DNA of 49,282 nt from Mycobacterium parascrofulaceum ATCC BAA-614 (lineage in GTDB: Bacteria; Actinomycetota; Actinomycetes; Mycobacteriales; Mycobacteriaceae): the NCBI RefSeq assembly GCF_000164135.1, contig NZ_GG770557.1, forward strand, positions 263,467 through 312,748, written 5' to 3'. The position numbers and the translations under genes were made by a program. This document shows positions 1 through 6,845 of this stretch, one piece after another. The notes beneath the pieces were generated by a model, which saw only the letters and a program-made list of their open reading frames with translations, was not told the origin of the DNA and searched no databases. Within the stretch, counting starts at the first letter, position 1. Each line of letters opens with the position of its first letter.

Positions 1-143
1 TGGCGCCGGAGGAGGCGGGGCCGGTCACGGCGGTGCCGGCGGGGATGCCGGCGATGGCGGCGGCCGGCAGGGGCGGTTACGGCTTCAGCACCCCGCGGTA
101 CGGGGTGAAGCCCACCGTGATGCCCAAGACGGTGTTCGCCTGA
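1..143 (+). CDS. PPE-family protein, C-terminal fragment (5' end outside window)
   Basis: An open frame enters from the left edge (codons from base 3) and stops at TGA 141-143. It encodes about 46 residues: an Ala/Gly/Pro-rich stretch followed by a tail containing YGVKPTVMPKTVFA. Tails of the type YGxxPTVMP close many mycobacterial PPE-SVP proteins, which are exported through ESX secretion systems and reside at the cell surface. The N-terminal PPE domain that would prove the assignment lies outside the window, so the call rests on the tail alone. A different Gly/Ala-rich secreted protein cannot be excluded. Confidence 0.6.
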   Translation, partial: APEEAGPVTAVPAGMPAMAAAGRGGYGFSTPRYGVKPTVMPKTVFA

Positions 144-172
144 GGCGCGCCGCGCCTCGTTAAGGTGAGCCC

Positions 173-1447
173 ATGCGGACAGCACGAATCATCCACGTCA
201 TCCGGCAGATCGGGTCGCTCGTGGTCACGGCGGTGACCGCGCTGTCCACGCTCAACGCCTACCGGCCGTTGGCGCGCAGCGGATACCTCTCGCTGTTCTC
301 GTGGATGTTCGGGCTGGTGGTCACCGAGCTGCCGCTGCAGACCTTGGTCAGCCAGCTCGGCGGCCTGGCGCTGACCGCCCGCCGCCTGACCCGGCCGGTG
401 CGGTTCGCGGCGTGGGCGGTCGCGGGCGTGTCGGCGCTGGGCCTGCTGAACTTCAGCCGCGCCGGGCACAAGGCCAACGTGCCGCTGACCGAGGCACTGG
501 ACCGCGGCCTGGGCGCGTCGCGCCTCACCGAAGCCGGGGATCTGTGGCGCCGCCCGGCCGGCAGCGGCACCGCCAAGACGCCGGGGCTGTTGCGAATGAT
601 GCGCATCTACCGCGACTACGCGCACGACGCCAACATCAGCTACGGCGAATTCGGCAGCGCCAATTTCCTCGACATCTGGCGCCGCCCCGACCTGGACCCG
701 ACCGGCAAGGCTCCGGTGCTGTTCCAGATTCCCGGGGGCGCCTGGACGACGGGAAACAAACGCGGACAGGCACACCCGTTGATGAGCCACCTGGCGGAGT
801 TGGGCTGGGTGTGCGTGGCGATCAACTACCGGCACAGCCCGCGCAACACCTGGCCCGACCACATCGTCGACGTCAAGCGCGCGCTCGCGTGGGTGAAGGC
901 GCACATCGCCGAGTACGGCGGCGACCCCGAATTCATCGCCATCACGGGCGGTTCGGCCGGCGGCCACCTGTCGTCGTTGGCCGCGCTCACCCCCAACGAC
1001 CCGCAGTTCCAGCCCGGCTTCGAGGACGCCGACACGCGGGTGCAGGCGGCGGTGCCGTTCTACGGCGTCTACGACTTCACCCGCTTCAACGACGCGATGC
1101 ACCCGATGATGCCCGCGCTGCTCGTCAAGTCCGTTGTCAAGCAACGCCCGTCGACGAACATGCAGCCGTTCATCACCGCCTCGCCGGTGAACCACGTGTC
1201 GGCCGACGCTCCCCCGTTCTTCGTCCTGCACGGCCGCAACGACTCGCTGGTGCCCGTCGAGCAGGCGCGCGCGTTCGTCGAGCGGCTGCGGCAGGTGAGC
1301 AACCAGCCCGTCGTGTACGCCGAATTGCCGTTCACCCAGCACGCTTTCGACATCTTCGGTTCGGCGCGCGCGGTGCACAGCGCCGTCGCCGTCGAGCAAT
1401 TCCTGGCCGAGGTCTACGCGACGCTCCGCCAGGCCAATGTCGCCTAG
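173..1447 (+). CDS. lipM: Membrane-anchored carboxylesterase/lipase of the LipM/LipO/LipQ family
   Basis: A 424-residue alpha/beta hydrolase of the mycobacterial Lip family. The N-terminus carries about three hydrophobic segments (roughly residues 12-28, 38-58 and 78-94), so the catalytic domain is probably membrane-anchored. The nucleophile is Ser261 in GGSAGG, the acid is in HGRNDSLVP and the histidine in TQHAFD. The oxyanion loop reads IPGGAW (186-191) where the hormone-sensitive-lipase family normally has HGG. The start follows a good ribosome site, AAGGTGAG. The 3' end overlaps the convergent TetR gene by four bases. The symbol comes from family resemblance plus the downstream yjcE/sseB/htpG order, which matches Rv2284 onward in M. 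tuberculosis. LipO or LipQ would fit the sequence alone. Confidence 0.82.
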   Translation: MRTARIIHVIRQIGSLVVTAVTALSTLNAYRPLARSGYLSLFSWMFGLVVTELPLQTLVSQLGGLALTARRLTRPVRFAAWAVAGVSALGLLNFSRAGHKANVPLTEALDRGLGASRLTEAGDLWRRPAGSGTAKTPGLLRMMRIYRDYAHDANISYGEFGSANFLDIWRRPDLDPTGKAPVLFQIPGGAWTTGNKRGQAHPLMSHLAELGWVCVAINYRHSPRNTWPDHIVDVKRALAWVKAHIAEYGGDPEFIAITGGSAGGHLSSLAALTPNDPQFQPGFEDADTRVQAAVPFYGVYDFTRFNDAMHPMMPALLVKSVVKQRPSTNMQPFITASPVNHVSADAPPFFVLHGRNDSLVPVEQARAFVERLRQVSNQPVVYAELPFTQHAFDIFGSARAVHSAVAVEQFLAEVYATLRQANVA

Positions 1448-2058
1448 CCGCCCAGCATTTGGGTCACCACGCTGGCGATGATGGCCTCCGGGTCCCGCTC
1501 GATGCCGACCGTGCGCAGCTCGCCGCCGATCGCCAGCGACGCGACGCCGTGCACCAGCGCCCACAGCGGCGCGGCGAGTTCGCGCGGGTCGTTCCCGCCG
1601 ACTAGGCCCGCCTCCTGACAGGTCGCGATCGCACCGAGCAGGTCACCGAAGGCCTGCTCGCCGGCGGCCGCCAGGTCGGGATGATCGGCCTTCGACAGCT
1701 CGGCACCGAACATGACCCGGTAGTGATCCGGGTGGGCGACGGCCCAGCGCACATACGCACGACCGAGCTCGGCCACCCGGTCCTTCGGGTCGGGCGCGGC
1801 GTCGCCGGCCGCGGCGAGTGCGGCGTGCAGGTCCCGGAAGCCCTGTTCGGCCACCGTCGCGAGCAACGCGGCCTTATCGGCGAAGTGCCGGTACGGGGCG
1901 GCGGCGCTGACCCCGGCGCGCCGCGCCGCCTCGGTCAGCGTGAAGCCCTTCGGTCCCTTCTCGGCCACCAGTGACAACGCCGCGCTGCTCAGGGCGCGTT
2001 TGAGGTCGCCGTGGTGGTAGCTGTCGCGGTGCGCCGCCGATTTCCGCTCCCGTGCCAT
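1444..2058 (-). CDS. TetR/AcrR family transcriptional regulator
   Basis: A 204-residue one-component repressor. After a basic start (MARERKSAAHRDSYHHGDLK) comes a TetR helix-turn-helix reading FTLTEAARRAGVSAAAPYRHFADKAALLA. It is followed by a ligand-binding domain that includes a TetR_C-like segment with YRVMFGAE. The longer open frame to 2136 would cover the palindrome at 2069-2090, so the ATG at 2058 is preferred. It is divergent from the DUF1707 gene, with an inverted repeat in the 61-bp gap, so autoregulation and control of that neighbour are likely. The inducer is unknown. Confidence 0.85.
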   Translation of the reverse strand: MARERKSAAHRDSYHHGDLKRALSSAALSLVAEKGPKGFTLTEAARRAGVSAAAPYRHFADKAALLATVAEQGFRDLHAALAAAGDAAPDPKDRVAELGRAYVRWAVAHPDHYRVMFGAELSKADHPDLAAAGEQAFGDLLGAIATCQEAGLVGGNDPRELAAPLWALVHGVASLAIGGELRTVGIERDPEAIIASVVTQMLGG

Positions 2059-2068
2059 GTTGACGACA

Positions 2069-2090
2069 TTAACATTGCGGACTATGTTAA
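2069..2090. promoter_or_regulatory. Palindromic operator, probable TetR binding site
   Basis: Inverted repeat TTAACAT-8 bp-ATGTTAA in the gap between the divergent TetR (start 2058) and DUF1707 (start 2120) genes. The arms are perfect, and this AT-rich motif stands out in the GC-rich surroundings. Position and symmetry fit a dimeric TetR operator overlapping both promoters. Binding is inferred. Confidence 0.65.
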
Positions 2091-2119
2091 AGCCATTCAC
2101 ATCTCTGGAAGGGGACGAA

Positions 2120-2566
2120 ATGGACCAGCAGCTCATGACCCCCCGCGCCGGCGACCGCGACCGGGAGAGGGCGGCCGACCGCCTCGGCCAGGCGCTCGCG
2201 CAGGGCTACCTGAATCTCGACGAATACGAGCAACGGACGCAGGCGGTGTTCGGCGCGCACACCACCGGCGAACTCGACCGGATCCTCGCCGACCTGCCGC
2301 TGGAACGCATCCGGCGCGCCGACCCGCGCCGCCGTGCCGCCCGCGTCGAGGCCGCCCGCCGCGGCGTGCGCCTTCACCTGGCCGCCTACCTCGTGATGAC
2401 CGTCGTCGTGCTGACCGTGTGGGCGGCCGTCGCCGCCACCACCGACGCGACGTACTTCTGGCCGGTCTGGCCCATCCTCGGCGCGGGGATCGGCGTGCTC
2501 AGCCACGCGCTGGGCGTCCGCCCGGCGGCGAAAGGCTGTGTGGCGGAACGGTTTACTGCACGGTGA
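2120..2566 (+). CDS. DUF1707 (SHOCT-like) protein with 2TM domain
   Basis: A 148-residue protein. Residues about 9-62 match the DUF1707 pattern of actinobacteria: GDRDRERAADRLGQALAQGY, then LDEYEQRT and a closing ELDRILADLP. The C-terminal half has two membrane helices (LHLAAYLVMTVVVLTVWA and FWPVWPILGAGIGVLSHAL). The ATG at 2120 has a strong GGAAGGGGA site; an earlier in-frame ATG at 2057 would span the operator. The last 14 bases overlap the convergent lipoprotein gene. The function of DUF1707 is not established. Divergence from a TetR gene suggests induced expression, perhaps in envelope stress. Confidence 0.82.
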   Translation: MDQQLMTPRAGDRDRERAADRLGQALAQGYLNLDEYEQRTQAVFGAHTTGELDRILADLPLERIRRADPRRRAARVEAARRGVRLHLAAYLVMTVVVLTVWAAVAATTDATYFWPVWPILGAGIGVLSHALGVRPAAKGCVAERFTAR

Positions 2567-3005
2567 TGGTGGCCGTGTAGGTGCACGCCGGTTTGGGGTC
2601 CTTGCCGACGAAGCTGGTGTAGGACGTGCCGATCGTCGTGGTCCCGGGCCTGAGCGCCGTGAACTTCCACACCTCCATGCCCGGCGCGCCCAGCGCGTCG
2701 GAGCTCGGCGGCACGAACTCGTGACTGATTTGCTTGAGCACCGCCGGCTCGCCGACCTTCATGTCCGGCGCCCATCGGTACGGGGTGGTGTAATTCGAGC
2801 CCAGCTTCACCACCAGCGTGTTGCCGACGGACAGGGTCATGCTCTGCTTGACCGTGTCCTTGGTCAGCACGTCGGTCATCGGCACCTGCAGCGTCTTGGT
2901 CGACGGGGGGTTCCTGGAAGCGAAGTGGCAGCCCACCAACATCGGCGAAACGAGCATGGCGACGGTCACCAAGAGCCTGATCTTCCCGACAGTCATCGAG
3001 CCCAT
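2553..3005 (-). CDS. Chagasin-like (inhibitor family I42) lipoprotein
   Basis: A 150-residue exported lipoprotein. The N-terminus is basic then hydrophobic (GKIRLLVTVAMLVSPMLVGC) with a lipobox ending in VGC, so it should be acylated and anchored outside the membrane. The mature part has the landmarks of chagasin-type cysteine-peptidase inhibitors: an NYTTPYRW loop in place of the usual NPTTGYxW, and GAPGMEVWKFTALRPG matching the GxxGxxxWxFxAxxxG block. The altered first loop may weaken or change inhibitory specificity. The start could be ATG 3005 or 2996. It converges on the DUF1707 gene with a 14-base overlap. Confidence 0.75.
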   Translation of the reverse strand: MGSMTVGKIRLLVTVAMLVSPMLVGCHFASRNPPSTKTLQVPMTDVLTKDTVKQSMTLSVGNTLVVKLGSNYTTPYRWAPDMKVGEPAVLKQISHEFVPPSSDALGAPGMEVWKFTALRPGTTTIGTSYTSFVGKDPKPACTYTATITVQ

Positions 3006-3095
3006 TATGGCCTGTTGCGCGTGCGGCGTGTGGGCGGCACTTGCGGGACCGGCTCCCGGCCGGCCCGCGCGCGCCGAGCCCGTGGGCACCACCGC

Positions 3096-3137
3096 ACTCT
3101 CGAATTTGATAGCGCCGGCGCTATCAAATTCGAGAGT
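3096..3137. repeat. Perfect 42-bp palindrome in a divergent promoter gap
   Basis: All 42 bases are self-complementary with no spacer, running from ACTCTCGAATTTGATAGCGC to its mirror and centred on GCCGGC. It lies between the divergent lipoprotein gene (start 3005) and yjcE (start 3240). Because both neighbours point away, it is not at a gene end and is unlikely to be a terminator. It could be an operator, a cruciform-forming site or a small mobile palindromic element. No second copy was seen in this window. Confidence 0.9.
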
Positions 3138-3239
3138 CACGCCGGCACTCCCCGCACGGGGCTGAAGTGACCGATGTGACAAAGCCGGCACGCGACCACC
3201 CGATCGGCGCGCAGCGGGCGTGTCCGGCAGGATGGGCTG

Positions 3240-4832
3240 GTGTTTGGCCTCGTCCTGATCGTTGCGCTCGTCTCCACCGTCATCGTCGGGACGGTGCTCG
3301 GCCGGCGCTACCGCGTCGGTCCCCCGGTGTTGCTCATCGTGCTCGGCACGCTGCTGGGTCTGATCCCCAGCTTCGCCCACGTGCACATCAACGGCGAGAT
3401 CGTGCTGCTGCTGTTCCTGCCCGCGATCCTCTATTGGGAGGGCCTGAACACCAGCTTCCGTGAGATCCGGGCGAACGCGCGCATCATCGTCTTCCTCAGC
3501 GTCGCCCTGGTGATCGCGACGGCGGTCGCGGTGTCGTGGACCGCGCGGGCGCTGGGCATGGACTCCCACACGGCGGCCGTGCTGGGCGCCGTCCTGTCCC
3601 CCACCGACGCCGCGGCCGTCGCCGGCCTGGCGAAGAAGTTGCCCCGCCGGTCGGTCACCGTCCTCAAGGCCGAGAGTCTCATCAACGACGGCACGGCCCT
3701 GGTCCTGTTCGCCGTCACGGTGCACGTCGCAATCGGCGGGTCCGCGATCGGCCCGACCGACCTGGTGGTCCGTTTCGTCGGCTCGTACCTGGGCGGCATC
3801 GCCGCCGGGCTACTGGTCGGCGGCGCGGTCACGCTGCTGCGCAAGCGAATCGACGCCCCGCAGGAGGAAGGCGCGCTGAGCCTGCTGACGCCGTTCGCGG
3901 CCTTCCTGCTGGCGCAGAGCATGGAGTGCAGCGGGGTCGTCGCGGTGATGGTCGCGGCCCTGGTGCTCGCCTACGCCGGGCCGGTGGTGATCCGGGCGCG
4001 ATCCCGCCTGCAGGCCTACGCGTTCTGGGACAGCGCGACGTTCCTGCTGAACGGGTCGCTGTGGGTGTTCGTCGGCGTCCAGATCCCCGGGGCGCTGCGC
4101 GGCATCGCCGGTGTGGACGGCGGGATCCGGCACGCCCTGTTCATCGCGCTCGCCGTCACCGCCGTGGTGATCCTGTCGCGCATTTTCTGGGGCGAGATCA
4201 CCGTGCTGCTGATCCGGCTGATCGATCGCCGGGAGGTGCAGCGCGAACGTCGCGTCGGCTGGCGTCAGCGTTTCGTCACCGCCTGGGCCGGCTTCCGGGG
4301 GGCGGTCTCGCTGGCCGCGGCGCTGGCCGTCCCGACCACCACGCTCAGCGGCGCACCCTTCCCCGACCGCAGCCTGCTCATCTTCGTCGTGGTGGTCGTC
4401 ATCCTGGTGACGGTGCTGGTCCAGGGCACCACGCTGCCCGCGGTGGTGCGCTGGGCGAAGATGCCCGAGGACCTCGCCCACGCGGAGGAGTTGCAACTGG
4501 CCCGCACCCGCGGCGTTCGGGCCGCCCTCGACGCGTTGCCGACGGTCGCCGACGAAGTCGGCATCGGCGACGACCTGCGGCGCCGGCTGCAGAAGGAATA
4601 CGAGGAGAAGGCCGCCCTGGCGCTGGCCACCGAGGACGGTTCGACCGGCGACCATCTGGTCAAGAAGAAGGACCTGGTGCGCCGGGTGCGGCTGGGCGTG
4701 CTGGAACAGAAGCGCCGCGAGATCACCGCGCTGCGCAACCGCAACCTCATCGACGACATCGTGCTGCGCGAGCTGCAGAACGAGATGGACCTCGAGGAAG
4801 TGCAGCTGCTGGACGCCGCCGACAACGAGTAG
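3240..4832 (+). CDS. yjcE: CPA1 (NhaP-type) monovalent cation/proton antiporter
   Basis: A 530-residue integral membrane protein with about 12 helices in the first 400 residues and a charged cytoplasmic tail rich in Glu/Lys/Arg. CPA1 landmarks are present: SPTDAAAVAGLAKKL near residue 120 with the ion-binding Asp, and ESLINDGTALVLF near 145. The family exchanges Na+ or K+ for protons across the inner membrane and serves in pH and salt homeostasis. The start is GTG after an AGGATGG site. Length and position match M. tuberculosis Rv2287 (yjcE). Cation specificity cannot be read from the sequence. Confidence 0.9.
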   Translation: MFGLVLIVALVSTVIVGTVLGRRYRVGPPVLLIVLGTLLGLIPSFAHVHINGEIVLLLFLPAILYWEGLNTSFREIRANARIIVFLSVALVIATAVAVSWTARALGMDSHTAAVLGAVLSPTDAAAVAGLAKKLPRRSVTVLKAESLINDGTALVLFAVTVHVAIGGSAIGPTDLVVRFVGSYLGGIAAGLLVGGAVTLLRKRIDAPQEEGALSLLTPFAAFLLAQSMECSGVVAVMVAALVLAYAGPVVIRARSRLQAYAFWDSATFLLNGSLWVFVGVQIPGALRGIAGVDGGIRHALFIALAVTAVVILSRIFWGEITVLLIRLIDRREVQRERRVGWRQRFVTAWAGFRGAVSLAAALAVPTTTLSGAPFPDRSLLIFVVVVVILVTVLVQGTTLPAVVRWAKMPEDLAHAEELQLARTRGVRAALDALPTVADEVGIGDDLRRRLQKEYEEKAALALATEDGSTGDHLVKKKDLVRRVRLGVLEQKRREITALRNRNLIDDIVLRELQNEMDLEEVQLLDAADNE

Positions 4833-4865
4833 GGCGCGTCGGTCCTCGACCGTACAGTCGGCTCC

Positions 4866-6053
4866 ATGTTGCAGACGGTGGCGATCCGCGGGTATCGCTC
4901 GCTGCGCGAGGTGATCCTGCCGCTAGGCCGGCTGTCGGTCGTCACCGGCGCCAACGGCGCCGGCAAGTCGTCGCTGTATCGCGCGCTGCGGCTGCTGGCC
5001 GATTGCGGCCGCGGCGAGGTGATCGCGTCGCTCGCCCGCGAGGGCGGGTTGCAGTCGGCGCTGTGGGCGGGCCCCGAGGAGCTCAAGGGCGCCCACCGCA
5101 CCGGCAAGGCCGAGGGCACGGTGCGCACCCGGCCGGTGTCCCTCGAAATGGGTTTTGCCTCAGATGATTTCGGCTACCTCGTCGACCTGGGCATGCCGCA
5201 GATGGCGGGGATCAAGTCCGCCTTCGGGCGCGATCCCGAGATCAAGCGGGAGGCGCTGTTCGCGGGGCCGGTGCTGCGGGCCAGCGCGACGCTGGTGCGC
5301 CGCACGCGCGAGTTCGCCGAGGTGAGCGCGGACTCGGGGCGCGGGTTCGACGAGTTGTCCCGCTCGTTGCCGCCGTATCGCAGCGTGCTGGCCGAGTACG
5401 CCCACCCGCACGCGCTGCCCGAACTCGCCGCCGTGCGCGAGCGGCTGCGCGGGTGGCGGTTCTACGACGGCTTCCGCGTCGACGCCGGGGCGCCGGCGCG
5501 GCATCCGCAGGTGGGCACGCGCACCCCGGTGCTCTCCGACGACGGGAGCGACCTGGCCGCCGCCATCCAGACGATCATCGAGGCGGGTTTCGACGACCTG
5601 AGCCGCGCCGTCGCCGACGCGTTCGACGGCGCCACGGTGTCGGTCGCCGAGCACGACGGGATCTTCGACCTGCAGCTGCACCAACGCGGCATGCTGCGGC
5701 CGCTGCGCTCCGCCGAATTGTCCGACGGCACAATCAGATTCCTGCTGTGGGCCGCCGCGCTGTCCAGCCCGCGGGCGCCGTCGCTGATGGTGCTCAACGA
5801 GCCGGAGACCTCGCTGCATCCCGACCTCGTGCGCCCGCTCGCGGGGCTGATCCGCACCGCCGCCGCACGGACGCAGGTGCTGGTGGTCACCCATTCGCGC
5901 GCGCTGCTCGAATTCCTCGACACCGTGCCGGTCGCCGAGGCCGAAGGAACGGACCGAGCCGTCGAGATCGAGCTCTACAAGGAGTGGGGCGAGACGCGCG
6001 TCGCCGGTCAGGGGCTGCTGAGCACGCCACCGTGGGACTGGGGCCGGCGCTAG
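4866..6053 (+). CDS. AAA/ABC-type ATPase, RecF/SMC-like predicted ATPase
   Basis: A 395-residue soluble ATPase of the overcoming-lysogenization-defect/RecF-like AAA class. The Walker A motif is GANGAGKS (28-35), an ABC-like signature region reads ELSDGTIRF, Walker B is LMVLNEPE (307-314) followed by TSLHPDL, and an H-loop-like VVTHSRALLEFL follows. The N-terminal strand pair VAIRGYRSLREV is typical of these proteins. It starts 33 bp after yjcE. No nuclease or toxin partner is encoded next to it, unlike defence-associated OLD systems. The role is unknown; DNA-linked housekeeping or repair is plausible. Confidence 0.8.
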   Translation: MLQTVAIRGYRSLREVILPLGRLSVVTGANGAGKSSLYRALRLLADCGRGEVIASLAREGGLQSALWAGPEELKGAHRTGKAEGTVRTRPVSLEMGFASDDFGYLVDLGMPQMAGIKSAFGRDPEIKREALFAGPVLRASATLVRRTREFAEVSADSGRGFDELSRSLPPYRSVLAEYAHPHALPELAAVRERLRGWRFYDGFRVDAGAPARHPQVGTRTPVLSDDGSDLAAAIQTIIEAGFDDLSRAVADAFDGATVSVAEHDGIFDLQLHQRGMLRPLRSAELSDGTIRFLLWAAALSSPRAPSLMVLNEPETSLHPDLVRPLAGLIRTAAARTQVLVVTHSRALLEFLDTVPVAEAEGTDRAVEIELYKEWGETRVAGQGLLSTPPWDWGRR

Positions 6054-6058
6054 TTTCC

Positions 6059-6139
6059 GTTGAGTGTGCGCCCACGGCGGGCCCGCTCGGCGTGTCGCCG
6101 CCCTGGACGCACCCGCGAAGCCAGGAAGGCACACTCAAC
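6059..6139. repeat. Intergenic hairpin repeat, copy A, with 11-bp terminal inverted repeats
   Basis: An 81-bp element bounded by perfect inverted termini GTTGAGTGTGC (6059-6069) and GCACACTCAAC (6129-6139), six bases after the ATPase stop. Bases 6065-6116 are identical to 8391-8442. Inside, GTGCGCCCA can pair with TGGACGCAC and GGCG with CGCC, giving a long imperfect stem. The features fit a MITE-like or REP-like mobile hairpin, or a transcription terminator spread by duplication. Confidence 0.8.
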
Positions 6140-6144
6140 ACTTC

Positions 6145-6184
6145 TTGCCCGATAGGCAATCTTGCCCACCGGGCAATTTTTGCC
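6145..6184. promoter_or_regulatory. Cluster of TTGCC palindromic half-sites upstream of TetR
   Basis: Two 15-bp palindromes, TTGCCCGATAGGCAA (6145-6159) and the perfect TTGCCCACCGGGCAA (6162-6176), are followed by a third TTGCC at 6180. The starts are 17-18 bp apart, about 1.7 helical turns. They end 13 bp before the TetR ATG at 6198, so a bound repressor would block transcription of the TetR-monooxygenase operon. Recognition by the adjacent regulator is inferred. Confidence 0.7.
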
Positions 6185-6197
6185 TAGGGTGGCGCCC

Positions 6198-6845
6198 ATG
6201 ACCGAACAGCCGCGCGGGCTGCGCGAGCGCAAGAAGACCGACACCCGGCGCGCGCTCAGCGACGCGGCGCTCAACCTCGCCTTCGAGCGCGGACTGGACA
6301 ACGTGACGCGCGAGGACATTGCCGATCTGGCCGGTGTCTCGTTGCGCACCTTCAACAACTACTTCGGCGGCAAGTACGAGGCCCTCGCCTACCGGCAGAC
6401 CGAGCGGATGCGCCGCAGCATCGCCGCGTTACGGCAGCGCCCGGCCGACGAGCCGCTGTGGACGTCGATCACACACGTCGTGCTCGAACCGCTGGAGGCC
6501 GACTTCGGCGAGGCGCACGGGGAGGAAAACCTGGTGCCGACGCGCCAGGAACTCGTCGAGGTGCGCAAGATGCTGCTGAACCCACAGGTGCGAAACGCAT
6601 TGCCGAAGCGGGTATTCGACGAATGGCTGGCCGTGATTGCCGAGCGCACCGGCACCGATCCCGAGCACGACCTGTACCCGCGACTGGTGGTGGCGGTCGT
6701 GCGCGCGGTCGGCGACGCCGCGGCGGAGGCCTACGTGCGCGCAGACCCGCCGGTCGCCATCACCGACCTGATTCGCGCCGGCTTCGCCGCCGTCAGCGCG
6801 GGCCTGCCCGAACCCACCAAGCGTAAGGAGAAAACCCGTGGCTGA
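6198..6845 (+). CDS. TetR family regulator of the adjacent monooxygenase
   Basis: A 215-residue repressor. The helix-turn-helix is TREDIADLAGVSLRTFNNYF, followed by the KYEAL segment that opens the regulatory domain. The C-terminal domain contains a MftR-like region (DPEHDLYPRLVVAVVRAVGD). The ATG at 6198 is chosen over one at 6162, which lies inside the operator cluster. The 3' end overlaps the monooxygenase start by eight bases and contains its ribosome site (AAGGAG), so the two are co-transcribed. Release by an aromatic or hydrophobic substrate of the enzyme is plausible but inferred. Confidence 0.85.
   Translation: MTEQPRGLRERKKTDTRRALSDAALNLAFERGLDNVTREDIADLAGVSLRTFNNYFGGKYEALAYRQTERMRRSIAALRQRPADEPLWTSITHVVLEPLEADFGEAHGEENLVPTRQELVEVRKMLLNPQVRNALPKRVFDEWLAVIAERTGTDPEHDLYPRLVVAVVRAVGDAAAEAYVRADPPVAITDLIRAGFAAVSAGLPEPTKRKEKTRG

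Noticed and set aside
77..1564. Long minus-strand open frame of 495 codons opposite lipM
   Set aside because: It is an Arg/Gly/His-rich shadow of the lipase gene, a product of high GC at third positions, with no domain pattern.
3096..3137. Palindrome as a Rho-independent terminator
   Set aside because: Both flanking genes diverge from it, so no transcript should end there, and it has no U-run.
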